DNA of 64,000 nucleotides from contig NZ_LMJA01000008.1 in NCBI RefSeq assembly GCF_001428895.1, forward strand, positions 1 through 64,000, read 5' to 3'. Under the pieces are notes generated by a model that was not told where the DNA came from, made no database searches, and saw only the letters and a list, made by a program, of their open reading frames with translations. Shown here piece by piece: positions 18,580-29,100 of this stretch (positions are counted from its first letter, which is position 1; each line of letters starts with the position of its first letter). Origin of the DNA: Mycobacterium sp. Root265 (GTDB lineage: Bacteria > Actinomycetota > Actinomycetes > Mycobacteriales > Mycobacteriaceae). A program made the position numbers and the translations under genes.

Positions 18580-18968
18580 ATGACCACCTGGACCTCAGCC
18601 GACCTGACCCATTTCGGCGATGCACAAGAGGTGCGGATCGCCGGAGCCCGCCCAGACGGCTCGTTGCGCAAGCCGGTGATCGTCTGGGCGGTACGGGTCG
18701 GCGACGACCTGTATGCCCGATCCGTCAACGGCCCGGACGTCGGATGGTTCCGTGGCGCCCGGGCAACGCACCGTGGCCAACTCGGTGCCGGCGCAATGAC
18801 GATCGATGTGGACTTCGTCGACGCCGTTGGTGACGCCGACGACGAGATCGACGCCGCATACCAGCGCAAGTACGGCCGGTACCCCGGGCCGGTCGCATCG
18901 ATCACCGGCGCGACGGCCCACGCCACCACCCTGAGAATCGTTCCCCGCCACACCACAAAGGACAGCGC

Positions 18969-18972
<4 letters not shown>
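18580..18972 (+). CDS. DUF2255 family protein
   Basis: This small protein of 130 residues fits DUF2255, whose pattern includes an N-terminal WTSADLTHFGDAQEVRIA, the central IVWAVRVGDDLYARSVNGPD and a WFRGA segment. The family has a nitroreductase-like or deazaflavin-binding split-barrel look but no proven function. It is the first gene of a three-gene operon, and its TGA overlaps the ATG of the cupin gene (ATGA). Operators upstream suggest control by the XRE regulator. Confidence 0.8.
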
Positions 18973-20406
<1,434 letters not shown>

Positions 20407-20419
20407 GACGGCCCTGGGC

Positions 20420-20449
20420 GTGTCTGTCACGCCAGGTGCCGGCAGACAC
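20420..20449. terminator. Stem-loop after the AKR operon
   Basis: GTGTCTG (20420-20426) pairs exactly with CAGACAC (20443-20449) across a 16-base loop. It lies 14 bases after the AKR stop codon. No T-run follows, which is common for mycobacterial termination regions. Confidence 0.5.
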
Positions 20450-20543
20450 CCCATGCTCTGGGCCGCCCGTTTAGGCTGGTGTAGCGGATGGGTACAGGAA
20501 CCACACCGCTCCCCCGGTTTCAGGATCTGCTTCGAGGAGACTT

Positions 20544-21455
20544 ATGCGTTGGCCGCTGCGTAACCGAACGATGACGGCCATGGCGATCGTCGGGGTGGCG
20601 CTGGTCGTCAACGGATGCGAGGCGCAGTCCTGGGGTACGCCCCCGACCGCCGAGAACACCCCGGCACCCGCGACCGCGCCCGCGCTGCCCGAGGCCCCAC
20701 CCGGCCAGCCGCCCGCGTCCTTCGCCGGACTCGAGGCCCGCGTCCAGCAGGCGACCGCCGACGCGGCCACGTCCGGCGCCGACATCACGGCGGTCGTACT
20801 CGACCGCACCACCGGCCAGATCGCTTCCAGTGGAGCGAATCAGTCGTTCCCCATGGCGTCCGTGGTGAAGCTGTTCATCGCCGACGATCTGCTGCTGCAG
20901 GAGTCCGAGGGCAAGACGAAACTCTCGGCCGCCGACCGAAGCTCGCTGGACGCGATGTTGCGCTCCTCCGATGACAGCGCGGCCCAGAACTTCTGGGACC
21001 GCAGCGGGGGCAACGCTGTCATCGCCCGCGTCAAGGCGCGGTACGGATTGGCGGGCACGACGGCGCCCTACAACGGGCATTGGGACGTGACCACAAGCAC
21101 CGCAAGCGATCTCGTACGCTACTACGACATGTTGCTGGACGGCAGTGGCGGGCTGCCACCCGCACAGGCCAACATCATCGTCGGCGACCTGGCGCAGTCC
21201 ACGCCGACGGGCAACGACGGGTATCCGCAGCGGTTCGGCATCCCCGAAGGTCTCTACGCCGAGCCGGTGGCGGTCAAACAGGGCTGGTTCTGCTGCTGGA
21301 GCGGTCCCAACCAGTTGCATGTGTCCACCGGCGTGATTGGAGCAGATCGGCGCTACGTGATGGCGATCAGCTCGCTGGATCCCACCAGTGCGGCCGCAGC
21401 ACGGACGAACATCACCGAGGCCGTCAAGACGATGTTTCCGGGCGGCACGATCTAA
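20544..21455 (+). CDS. Lipoprotein with class A beta-lactamase-like fold
   Basis: This 303-residue protein has a lipoprotein signal (residues 1-25) ending in the lipobox VNGC with C25. A proline-rich linker (30-60) leads to a serine hydrolase domain. The active-site S-x-x-K is S106-VV-K109 (MASVVKLF), an SDD/SDN-like element lies at 142-144, and KQG stands where KTG is expected near residue 245. It may bind penicillin or peptidoglycan peptides at the outer face of the membrane. The missing canonical SDN and KTG residues mean true beta-lactamase activity is doubtful. Confidence 0.8.
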   Translation: MRWPLRNRTMTAMAIVGVALVVNGCEAQSWGTPPTAENTPAPATAPALPEAPPGQPPASFAGLEARVQQATADAATSGADITAVVLDRTTGQIASSGANQSFPMASVVKLFIADDLLLQESEGKTKLSAADRSSLDAMLRSSDDSAAQNFWDRSGGNAVIARVKARYGLAGTTAPYNGHWDVTTSTASDLVRYYDMLLDGSGGLPPAQANIIVGDLAQSTPTGNDGYPQRFGIPEGLYAEPVAVKQGWFCCWSGPNQLHVSTGVIGADRRYVMAISSLDPTSAAAARTNITEAVKTMFPGGTI

Positions 21456-21946
21456 CCGCCGGCTGACGCGGCGATATCGGCTGCGCTGATGCCGGAGAGG
21501 TCGGGCACGTTCTGCATGAGTTCGATGCGGGTGCCGTCGGGGTCGGTCAGGTAGATGAACCGACCCGACGTCGGGTCCGCCACGTCACCCAGCACGGTGC
21601 GCGTCGACTCCACGAACGTTCCGCCGGCGGCGACGATGGCCTCGGTGAGGCCGTCGACGTCCTCGACCCGGAACGACAGATGGGTGAAGCCCAGCTCGGT
21701 CATCGGCTTGCGTTGCCCCGACCCCGTGATCGGAACGTCGACCCACTGCAACAACTCGATCCGGATGTCGTCGCGGATGAGCATCGCGGACCGGAATCGG
21801 CCCTCCTGCTCCATGGTTGCGGCGACCTCGTTGTTGTCGAAGTCGAGCTGATAGAGCTGCGCGAACCCGAACACCTCGGTGTAGAAGCGGATCGAACGGT
21901 CGAGATCGGTGACGGCGATGCCGATATGTGAGAAGCCCTGGATCAT
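21452..21946 (-). CDS. VOC-superfamily (glyoxalase/dioxygenase-like) protein
   Basis: This 164-residue protein opens with FSHIGIAVTDLDRSIRFYTE, the first beta-alpha module of the vicinal oxygen chelate fold. A second module around LGFTHLSFRVEDVDGL ends with YLTDPDGTRIELMQ, supplying the expected metal histidine and glutamate. Such proteins are glyoxalases, epimerases or extradiol dioxygenases; the small size fits a glyoxalase or lactoylglutathione-lyase-like enzyme. It converges with the lipoprotein gene, overlapping by four bases. Substrate unknown. Confidence 0.87.
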   Translation of the reverse strand: MIQGFSHIGIAVTDLDRSIRFYTEVFGFAQLYQLDFDNNEVAATMEQEGRFRSAMLIRDDIRIELLQWVDVPITGSGQRKPMTELGFTHLSFRVEDVDGLTEAIVAAGGTFVESTRTVLGDVADPTSGRFIYLTDPDGTRIELMQNVPDLSGISAADIAASAGG

Positions 21947-22023
21947 AAGTGGAGTGTGACATGGGAGTTCGCAACGTTCGCGTCTATTCGGGGATCTTGT
22001 GAACTGTCACGCGTGGGCCGCGG

Positions 22024-22608
22024 TCAGGTAGAGGGTGGCGCCGAGACAGGGATGGCGTTGTCGATGAGGACGACTGCGATGGCGGCGGCGGTGGCGAAGG
22101 TGTCGGTGTCGAGGACCCGGTTGCGGGCCGAAGCGCCATCCAAGAGCAGCGCCAGTTGTTCGCCGAGCTGTTCGGGGTCGGCGGCGCCGGCCTCTCGCGC
22201 GGTTTCGGTGAATCGCGCGGCAAAAGCCTTCTTGTAGTCGCGGGCCTGCGTGCGTGCCGGGTGGGCCGGATCGTGGATCTCCACGGCCGCCGCGATGAAC
22301 GGGCACAGGGGCGCATGGATGTCGAAGGCGGCGAGGAGGCGTTCGCGGGGCGTCAGGTCGGTGCGGTCGAATACCTCGGGCAGGATGCCGGGATCGAATC
22401 GGCGCAGGTGTTCGGCGATCAGCTCATCCTTGCCGGCGAAGTGCTGGTAGAACGTGCGCTTGGACACCTGAGCCACCGCGCAGAGCTCGGCCAAACCCGT
22501 GGTGTTGATGCCTTGGTCGCGGAAAAGTTGCCGAGAAGCGCTGAGGATGCGCTCTCGTGCGCCCCTCCCGCGGCGCAGACCTCGCGGCCCCTTCTCTACC
22601 TCCGTCAT
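22024..22608 (-). CDS. TetR-family transcriptional regulator
   Basis: This regulator of 194 residues has an N-terminal helix-turn-helix (about 17-63) with RERILSASRQLFRDQGINTT and VSKRTFYQHFAGKDEL. The C-terminal helical domain is less conserved. The start was set at the ATG at 22608 because the reading frame upstream has no domain and runs antisense to the next gene. It is divergent from the SDR-SnoaL operon, with GGTGTACATA repeats between them, and so probably represses that operon. Confidence 0.9.
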   Translation of the reverse strand: MTEVEKGPRGLRRGRGARERILSASRQLFRDQGINTTGLAELCAVAQVSKRTFYQHFAGKDELIAEHLRRFDPGILPEVFDRTDLTPRERLLAAFDIHAPLCPFIAAAVEIHDPAHPARTQARDYKKAFAARFTETAREAGAADPEQLGEQLALLLDGASARNRVLDTDTFATAAAIAVVLIDNAIPVSAPPST

Positions 22609-22637
22609 GCGCCCAGCGTAGCCGACTCGGGTACCGG

Positions 22638-22716
22638 GCGGTGTACATAGCTTGCATACCGCCAGGACGTCCGATACGTTAAGCACTCCAAGTGGTGTAC
22701 ATAAGACCGGCACCAC
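22638..22716. promoter_or_regulatory. Candidate TetR operator region with paired GGTGTACATA repeats
   Basis: GGTGTACATA occurs at 22640-22649 and at 22694-22703, both in the gap between the TetR and SDR start codons. Each copy begins an imperfect inverted repeat: GCGGTGT with ATACCGC for the first, and GTGGTG with CACCAC (22692-22716) for the second. The repeat start-to-start distance is 54 bases. Confidence 0.5.
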
Positions 22717-22728
22717 CGACTGAATGGG

Positions 22729-23469
22729 ATGACCATGGGAAAACTCGACGGCAAGGTCGCGGTAATCACCGGCGCGACAAGCGGTATGGCACTGGCAGGC
22801 GCGAAGTTGTTCGTCGACGAGGGAGCTCACGTCTTCATCACGGGCCGACGGCAGGACGCGCTGGATCAGGCCCTTGAAGAGATCGGACGGAATGTGACCG
22901 GTGTGCGGGCCGATTCGGCTGACCTCGACGATCTGGACCGTCTGTTCGACACGGTCAGGCAGGAGAGGGGCGCGATCGACGTGCTGTGGGCGAGCTCCGG
23001 GACGGGCGCGCAGAGCAAGCTCGGCGAGATCACCGCGGAGGACTTCGATGCCGCGTTCGCGCTGAACGCGCGCGGCACGCTGTTCACCGTCCAGAAGGCG
23101 CTGCCACTCCTCAACGATGGTGGCTCGATCTTCATGACCGGATCGAACGCCTCGTTGCGCGGCTACCCCAATTGGAGTGTGTACGCGGGTAGCAAGGCCG
23201 TGCTGCCCGCCTACGCACGGGTGTGGGTGTCGGAGTTGAGAGACCGCAAGATCCGGGTGAACGTGCTGACACCCGGTCAGGTCGCCTCGCCGATGTTGGC
23301 GGAGGTGATGGACGAGGAGATGAAGGCGCAGTTCGAATCGGTGATCCCGCGGCGAGAGATGGGCCGCCCCGAAGAGATCGCCTCGGTCGCGTTGTTCCTT
23401 GCGTCGAGCGACTCGAGCTACGTCAATGGCCAGGAGTTGGTCGTCGACGGCGGGACCACGGTGATCTGA
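22729..23469 (+). CDS. SDR-family oxidoreductase
   Basis: This 246-residue SDR (244 if the second ATG at 22735 is used) has VAVITGATSGM near 10-20, where the last glycine of TGxxxGxG is replaced (TGATSGMA), ASSG in place of NNAG, and YAGSKA for the catalytic tyrosine and lysine. It ends with NGQELVVDGG. Related proteins are annotated as glucose-1-dehydrogenase-like or 3-oxoacyl reductases. It is followed directly by a SnoaL-like gene and is likely controlled by the divergent TetR. Confidence 0.87.
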   Translation: MTMGKLDGKVAVITGATSGMALAGAKLFVDEGAHVFITGRRQDALDQALEEIGRNVTGVRADSADLDDLDRLFDTVRQERGAIDVLWASSGTGAQSKLGEITAEDFDAAFALNARGTLFTVQKALPLLNDGGSIFMTGSNASLRGYPNWSVYAGSKAVLPAYARVWVSELRDRKIRVNVLTPGQVASPMLAEVMDEEMKAQFESVIPRREMGRPEEIASVALFLASSDSSYVNGQELVVDGGTTVI

Positions 23470-23907
23470 ATGAGCAACAACGGCACCACTTTTGCCCCAC
23501 ACCGCGACACCGTGGAGGCCTTCGTCGTCGCCATGCACGGCGGCGCAGACCGAGACGCGCTGTCTTACATCCTCGCCGAGGACGTGGTCCTGTACGGCCC
23601 GCTCGGCGACGAGCCACTCACCGGCCGGGAATCAGTCCTGGAAGCCATGCGCGGAATCGGCACGGTGGCAGCCGACCTCACCTATAAGGAAGTCCTCAGC
23701 GGCGAGACGCACCATGCCGCGTACTTCCGGTTGCAGATCGAGAACACCGCGGTCGACGGAATGGACTACATCCTGCTCGACGCGGACGGGAAGATCGCCG
23801 AGGTGACCATCTGGTGGCGCCCGCTGCCGTCCGGCGTCGAGATGCAGGGTCACCTTGCCGACCTCCTCGGCATGCGGCCCTGGGAATTGCACACGAACGG
23901 GGTTTGA
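23470..23907 (+). CDS. SnoaL/NTF2-like protein
   Basis: This 145-residue protein has the cone-shaped NTF2-like pattern: an N-terminal helix (HRDTVEAFVVAMHGGADRDA), then EDVVLYGPLGDEPLTGRESV and the late DGKIAEVTIWWRP. SnoaL-type members are small isomerases, cyclases or ligand binders. Its ATG directly follows the TGA of the SDR, so the two are translated together. The exact role is unknown. Confidence 0.8.
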   Translation: MSNNGTTFAPHRDTVEAFVVAMHGGADRDALSYILAEDVVLYGPLGDEPLTGRESVLEAMRGIGTVAADLTYKEVLSGETHHAAYFRLQIENTAVDGMDYILLDADGKIAEVTIWWRPLPSGVEMQGHLADLLGMRPWELHTNGV

Positions 23908-23968
23908 CGACGAGGCCAGGCCTTTCTTTCGACATTTCGTTCGATCATCAACCAAGACAGGATATTTC

Positions 23969-24592
23969 ATGAGCAGCATCAGCATCATCGGCACCGGGAA
24001 CATGGCCCGCACCATCGGCACGCTGGCGGTAGCGGGCGGCAACACCGTCGAAGTCATCGGCCGTGATCGGTCCAGGTCCGCTGAACTGGCCGAGGCTCTC
24101 GGCGGCAGCGCGACGACGGCAGAGTTCGGCGCCGTCCCGGCCGGGGACATCGTCATCGTCGCTCTGCTGTACGCCAATGTTGTTCCCGTCGTTGCCCAGT
24201 ACGGAAATGCCCTCGCAGGCAAGATCATCGTCGACATCAGTAACCCGTTCAATGCCGCCGCCGACGGGCTGGCCATCCCCGAGGGCACCTCGATCGCGCA
24301 GCAAGTTGCCGAGGTGGCCCCCGCGGGCGCGAGTGTGGTGAAGGCATTCAACACCGTATTCGGCGTTGTGCTGGCGCAGGGCCGGCCGCTGGATGTCTTC
24401 ATCGCCGGCGACGACACGCACGCCAAGACCGGCGTGGCGGAGTTCATCGAAAGCCTGGAGCTGCGTCCGCTGGATGTCGGCGGGTTGCACATGGCGCATT
24501 GGCTGGAGGGAACCAGTCTGGTCTTGATGGGCCTCGCCCGCCACGGGATGGGTAACTTCGACTTCGCCCTCGGCGCCGCGGTTCCCGGCTGA
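23969..24592 (+). CDS. NADPH:F420 oxidoreductase-like NAD(P)-binding protein
   Basis: This protein of 207 residues starts with SISIIGTGNMARTIG, a Rossmann NADP motif, followed by GRDRSRSAEL, which suits a 2'-phosphate. Later blocks DISNPFN and VKAFNTVFG are shared with F420-dependent NADP reductases (Fno) and related reductases such as the C-terminal domain of Steap proteins. It may move electrons between NADPH and F420 or a flavin, a common need in mycobacteria. The start at 23969 is preferred because the longer frame overlaps the SnoaL gene. Confidence 0.82.
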   Translation: MSSISIIGTGNMARTIGTLAVAGGNTVEVIGRDRSRSAELAEALGGSATTAEFGAVPAGDIVIVALLYANVVPVVAQYGNALAGKIIVDISNPFNAAADGLAIPEGTSIAQQVAEVAPAGASVVKAFNTVFGVVLAQGRPLDVFIAGDDTHAKTGVAEFIESLELRPLDVGGLHMAHWLEGTSLVLMGLARHGMGNFDFALGAAVPG

Positions 24593-24631
24593 GCCGCACC
24601 GCCGGCACAACGCGCGCACTACGATGCCTGG

Positions 24632-25291
24632 GTGGGCGAAACCCGGCGCCGGCTCTCCCCCGGCGATCGACGTAGCGAACTGTTGATCCTGGGTGCCGAG
24701 GTCTTCGGGCAACGCCCCTACGACGAGGTCCGCATCGACGAGATCGCCGAACGCGCCGGGGTGTCGCGCGCCCTGATGTACCACTACTTCCCGGACAAGC
24801 GCGCCTTCTTCGCCGCGGTGGTCCAAGCCGAGGGCGAGCGGCTGTTCGACGCCACCAATGCCCCCGCCGATCCGGGGCAGTCGCTGTTCGACCAGGTACG
24901 CGCCGGCGTGCTGGCCTACCTGCACTATGACGAGCAGCATCCGCACGGCGCATGGGCGGCGTACATGGGGATAGGCCGCGCCGATCCGGTGCTACGAGGC
25001 CTCGACGACCTGGGTGACCTGGCCAATGCCAAACAGGCCGACCGGATCATCGACCGGGTGTGGGCGGCCGCGGGCCAACCGCTGGACGGCACCACGGCCC
25101 GCGAGTTGCGGGTCACCGTGTACGGCTGGCTGGCGTTCACGTTCGAGCTGTGCCGCCAGCGCGTGCTCGATCCTGCGTTGGATGCCGATTTCGTCGCCGA
25201 CACCTGCGCGCACAGCCTGCTCGACGCTGTCGGCCGGGTGCCGGGTATCCCGGCACGCCTGGCCGCGGCGGTATCGGCAGCGCGTCGCTAG
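24632..25291 (+). CDS. TetR-family transcriptional regulator
   Basis: This 219-residue regulator has its helix-turn-helix in the first 65 residues (RRSELLILGAEVFGQRPYDE, then AGVSRALMYHYFPDKRAFFA). It ends with a helical ligand domain carrying GWLAFTFELCRQRVLD. The start is a GTG at 24632; no in-frame ATG lies between it and the upstream gene. It is co-directional with the F420-reductase-like gene 39 bases upstream. No operator is obvious, and the target is unknown. Confidence 0.88.
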   Translation: MGETRRRLSPGDRRSELLILGAEVFGQRPYDEVRIDEIAERAGVSRALMYHYFPDKRAFFAAVVQAEGERLFDATNAPADPGQSLFDQVRAGVLAYLHYDEQHPHGAWAAYMGIGRADPVLRGLDDLGDLANAKQADRIIDRVWAAAGQPLDGTTARELRVTVYGWLAFTFELCRQRVLDPALDADFVADTCAHSLLDAVGRVPGIPARLAAAVSAARR

Positions 25292-25638
25292 CCGCCGCAG
25301 CGCGCGCGGAAATCCCTGGTGGGTTGCCGGATGCCCCGAAGCTCATCTCGCACCTGCGGATTGGCGTCCAGGTAGGTACCCAGCTCGTCCCGGCGCTCCT
25401 CCTGCGTCTTGCCCTGTAGACCGGTGAAGAAGTCGTTCACCGGCGGATGGGTGAACAGGTAGGCCGATGTCGCCGCGGTCACGCCGGCAATCACCCCGGC
25501 CAGATCGGCGGCGGTGCAGTTCGGCGGCGGAGGCGGAGGGAGCGGCTCCGCGGATGCCGTTGCGACGGAACCGAACACGGCGAGCGCCCCCAACGCCACC
25601 GCCAACACCCGTCGCGCCGGGATGGAATTGATCAGCAT
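25288..25638 (-). CDS. Secreted haemophore-like (Rv0203-type) small protein
   Basis: This 116-residue protein has a Sec signal peptide (1-30, VATASA before the cut). A proline run is followed by the domain NCTAADLAGVIAGVTAATSA, then FTGLQGKTQEE and C114 near the end. The pair C41 and C114, a helical body and the late RDFRARC match the mycobacterial haem-binding (haemophore-like) family including Rv0203. The start at 25638 follows a good AAGGAGAG ribosome site; longer frames run into the next gene. It probably acts outside the cytoplasm. It may or may not bind haem. Confidence 0.8.
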   Translation of the reverse strand: MLINSIPARRVLAVALGALAVFGSVATASAEPLPPPPPPNCTAADLAGVIAGVTAATSAYLFTHPPVNDFFTGLQGKTQEERRDELGTYLDANPQVRDELRGIRQPTRDFRARCGG

Positions 25639-25667
25639 GCCGCTCTCCTTGATCGATTTCTTTTCCT

Positions 25668-26033
25668 TCATCGACGGCCACCGCCACGCCCGCCGCCACG
25701 GCCACCACCGGCGTTGGGCCGGTTTCCGCCCGGCAATCCGACATTGGGTCCACCGGGCCCGCCCGGCCGGCCGATATCCGGGTCCAGGTTGACGTCGATC
25801 TCCCAGCCCCAGGCGTCGTTGCAGTCGGTCCAGTCGTAGTCGCATGGGTACGGCACGTACGGCCCGGACGAACCGCTCGGTCCGTCGCCGGTGTTCGAGC
25901 CACGGACATCGCCCTGCGAACAGATGGTGGTTCCGCCCGTACTCGTGCAGTCCGCTGCCGCGATGGGGGTGGGCGCTACGGTGAGGCCCGCGCCGATCAG
26001 CACGGGCACCACGAGAATGTTGAACAGTCGCAT
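25668..26033 (-). CDS. Small secreted glycine-rich protein of unknown function
   Basis: This 121-residue protein has a signal peptide (about 1-27, ending IAAAD). A cysteine-containing middle follows (CTSTGGTTICSQGD, then PYPCDYDWTDC), leading to a tail rich in G, P, N and R that ends in GGGRGGG repeats. The four cysteines suggest two disulfides. AAGGAG lies six bases before the ATG; a GTG one codon earlier is possible. It lies 29 bases before the haemophore-like gene and is probably co-transcribed. I recognise no domain. Confidence 0.7.
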   Translation of the reverse strand: MRLFNILVVPVLIGAGLTVAPTPIAAADCTSTGGTTICSQGDVRGSNTGDGPSGSSGPYVPYPCDYDWTDCNDAWGWEIDVNLDPDIGRPGGPGGPNVGLPGGNRPNAGGGRGGGRGGGRR

Positions 26034-26063
26034 CACTGACTCCTTCAGTCGTCGTGAGCGAAA

Positions 26064-26079
26064 CTGACGTCTCCGTCAG
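26064..26079. promoter_or_regulatory. Palindrome CTGACG-N4-CGTCAG before the secreted-protein pair
   Basis: The 16-base site has exact 6-base arms and lies 31 bases before the ATG of the minus-strand secreted-protein operon, opposite lhr. It has the spacing of a small dimeric repressor site. No regulator gene lies beside it. Confidence 0.35.
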
Positions 26080-26155
26080 GATCGTATGCCAGTTCGAGCG
26101 CCTCTGCACAGCGATTGCCGCAGGTCATCGCAACTTGTCGGTGGGTGGGGGCACC

Positions 26156-29100
26156 ATGGAGGACGTGCCCGCCGAGATCGACCCACTGGCCCGGTTCAGT
26201 CCGCTGACCCGGGACTGGTTCCGTGGCACCTTCCCCGCCCCCACCGCGGCCCAGGCGCAGGCCTGGTCGGCGATCGCCGACGGGGACAACACGCTGGTCA
26301 TCGCCCCGACCGGCTCCGGCAAGACACTGGCCGCCTTCCTGTGGGCCATCGACGACCTCGCCCAGCACCCCTCGGAACGGTCTGCCGGCACGCGTGTCCT
26401 CTACGTATCCCCGCTCAAGGCGCTGGCCGTCGATGTCGAGCGCAATCTGCGCACCCCGCTGACCGGCCTGGCCCGGGTGGCCGAGCGCGCGGACGTGCCG
26501 GCACCCACCATCACCGTCGGCGTGCGCTCCGGGGACACCACACCCAAAGACCGCCGCGACCTGATCTCCAGACCTCCCGACATCCTGATCACCACCCCCG
26601 AATCGCTGTTCCTCATGCTCACCTCGGCGGCGCGCGACACCCTGACCGAGGTGCGCACCGTGATCATCGACGAGGTACACGCCGTTGCCGCCACCAAACG
26701 CGGTGCCCACCTCGCCGTCTCCCTGGAGCGACTGGACGCCATGCTGGAGCGGCCCGCGCAGCGCATCGGGTTGTCGGCCACGGTGCGGCCCGCCGAGGAG
26801 GTGGCCCGGTTCCTGGCCGGGACAGCGCCGACGACCATCGTCGCCCCGCCAGCGGACAAGACCTTCGAACTGCAGGTCCAGGTTCCGGTGCCGGATATGA
26901 CGAACCTGACCGAGGGCTCCATCTGGCCCGATGTGGAAGAACGCATCGTCGACCTGGTCGAAGCGCATCACTCGTCGATCGTGTTCGCCAACTCGCGCCG
27001 CCTCGCGGAACGTCTCACCTCCCGGCTCAACGAGATCCACGCCGAACGCAACGGTGTCGAATTGCCGGGCGGGCACAACACGAAGGTGGCTGCCGGCGCG
27101 CCGGCACACGTCATGGCCAGCGGGCAGAGCTTCGGGGCGCCGACCGTGCTGGCCAAGGCCCATCACGGTTCGGTGAGCAAGGAGCAACGCGCACTGGTCG
27201 AGGACGATCTCAAGAGTGGGCGGCTCAAGGCTGTCGTCGCCACCTCCAGCCTGGAACTCGGCATCGACATGGGCGCGGTGGACCTGGTCATCCAGGTGTC
27301 CGCGCCGCCGTCGGTGGCCAGCGGCCTGCAGCGCGTCGGCCGGGCCGGGCACCAGGTCGGTGAGATTTCCCAGGGCGTCCTCTTCCCGAAGCATCGCACC
27401 GACCTGATCGACTGTGCCGTCACGGTGGAGCGGATGCGGGCCGGCCAGATCGAAACCATGCGGGTGCCGGCGAACCCCCTGGACGTGCTCGCCCAGCACA
27501 CCGTGGCCGCGGCCGCGCTCGAACCGTTGGACGCCGATGCCTGGTTCGACACGGTGCGACGCAGCGCACCCTTTGCGGCGTTGCCGCGCAGCGCCTTCGA
27601 GGCGACGCTGGATCTGCTGTCCGGGAAGTACCCGTCGACCGAGTTCGCCGAACTGCGCCCTCGGCTGGTCTATGACCGCGACGCCCGAACCCTCAACGCA
27701 CGGCCCGGCGCGCAACGTCTGGCGGTCACCTCCGGTGGCGCCATCCCCGACCGCGGCATGTTCACCGTCTACCTCGCCTCCGAGTCCGAAAAGCCCTCAC
27801 GGGTCGGCGAACTCGACGAGGAGATGGTCTACGAATCGCGGCCCGGTGACGTGATCTCGCTGGGTGCCACGAGCTGGCGCATCACCGAGATCACCCACGA
27901 CCGAGTACTGGTGGTGCCCGCACCCGGCCTGCCCGCTCGGCTGCCGTTCTGGCGTGGTGACAGCGTGGGACGTCCCGCCGAACTCGGCGCGGCGGTCGGG
28001 GCGTTCACCGGCGAACTCGCGCAATTGGGATCCGACGACTTCCGCAAGCGCTGCCAGGAAACCGGATTCGACGAGTTCGCGACGGACAACCTGTGGCAGC
28101 TGCTCGACGAACAGCGTCAAGCCACCGGTGCGGTCCCCAGTGACACCACGTTGATCGTGGAACGCTTCCATGACGAGCTGGGCGACTGGCGGGTGATCCT
28201 GCACTCCCCCTACGGCTTACGTGTGCACGGTCCGCTGGCGCTGGCGGTCGCACGGCGGCTGCGGGAACGCTACGGGATCGACGAGAAGCCGACCGCCTCC
28301 GACGACGGCATCATCGTGCGACTGCCCGATGGCGGCGACGATCCCCCCGGGGCAGAACTTTTCGTGTTCGACGCCGACGAACTGGAACCCATCGTCACCG
28401 ACGAGGTCGGTGGTTCGGCATTGTTCGCGTCCCGGTTCCGCGAGTGCGCCGCCCGGGCGCTGCTGCTGCCACGCCGCCATCCCGGCAAGCGGTCCCCGCT
28501 GTGGCACCAACGCCAGCGCGCCGCCCAACTGCTCGACGTGGCCCGCAAGTACCCCGATTTCCCCATCGTGCTGGAGACCGTCCGGGAATGCCTGCAGGAC
28601 GTCTACGACGTGCCCGCGCTGACGGACATCATGAACAGGGTCGCCCAGCGCAAGATCCGGTTGCTCGAAGTCGAGACCGCCACGCCGTCACCGTTCGCCG
28701 CCGCCGCGTTGTTCGGGTATGTCGGCGCATTCATGTACGAAGGCGACAGTCCGCTCGCCGAAAGACGCGCCGCAGCACTGTCATTGGACACCGTCCTGCT
28801 GGCCGAACTGCTGGGCCGGGTGGAGCTGCGCGACCTGCTCGACCCCGATGTGGTCACCGCGACCACCAGGCAACTGCAACATCTCGATGCCGACCGGGCC
28901 GTCCGCGACGCGGAGGGTGTCGCCGATCTGCTGCGCCTGCTCGGGCCGCTCACCGAAGCCGAGATCGTGGAACGCTGCGTGCAGGACGATATCGGCGGTT
29001 GGCTGGACGGGTTGCGCCACGCCCGACGCGCGCTGACGGTGTCCTACGCCGGATCGACGTGGTGGGTGACCGTCGAGGACGTCGCGCTCTTGCGCGACGG

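Noticed and set aside
20544-21455. Functional class A beta-lactamase
   Set aside because: SxxK is present, but SDN and KTG are changed to SDD and KQG; a penicillin-binding or peptidase role is equally possible.
22024-23538. TetR fused to a long N-terminal extension
   Set aside because: The extension is antisense to the SDR gene and without a domain; the ATG at 22608 gives a normal TetR.
26045-27715. 556-codon minus-strand open frame opposite lhr
   Set aside because: The helicase motifs on the plus strand are complete; this is a GC-rich shadow.
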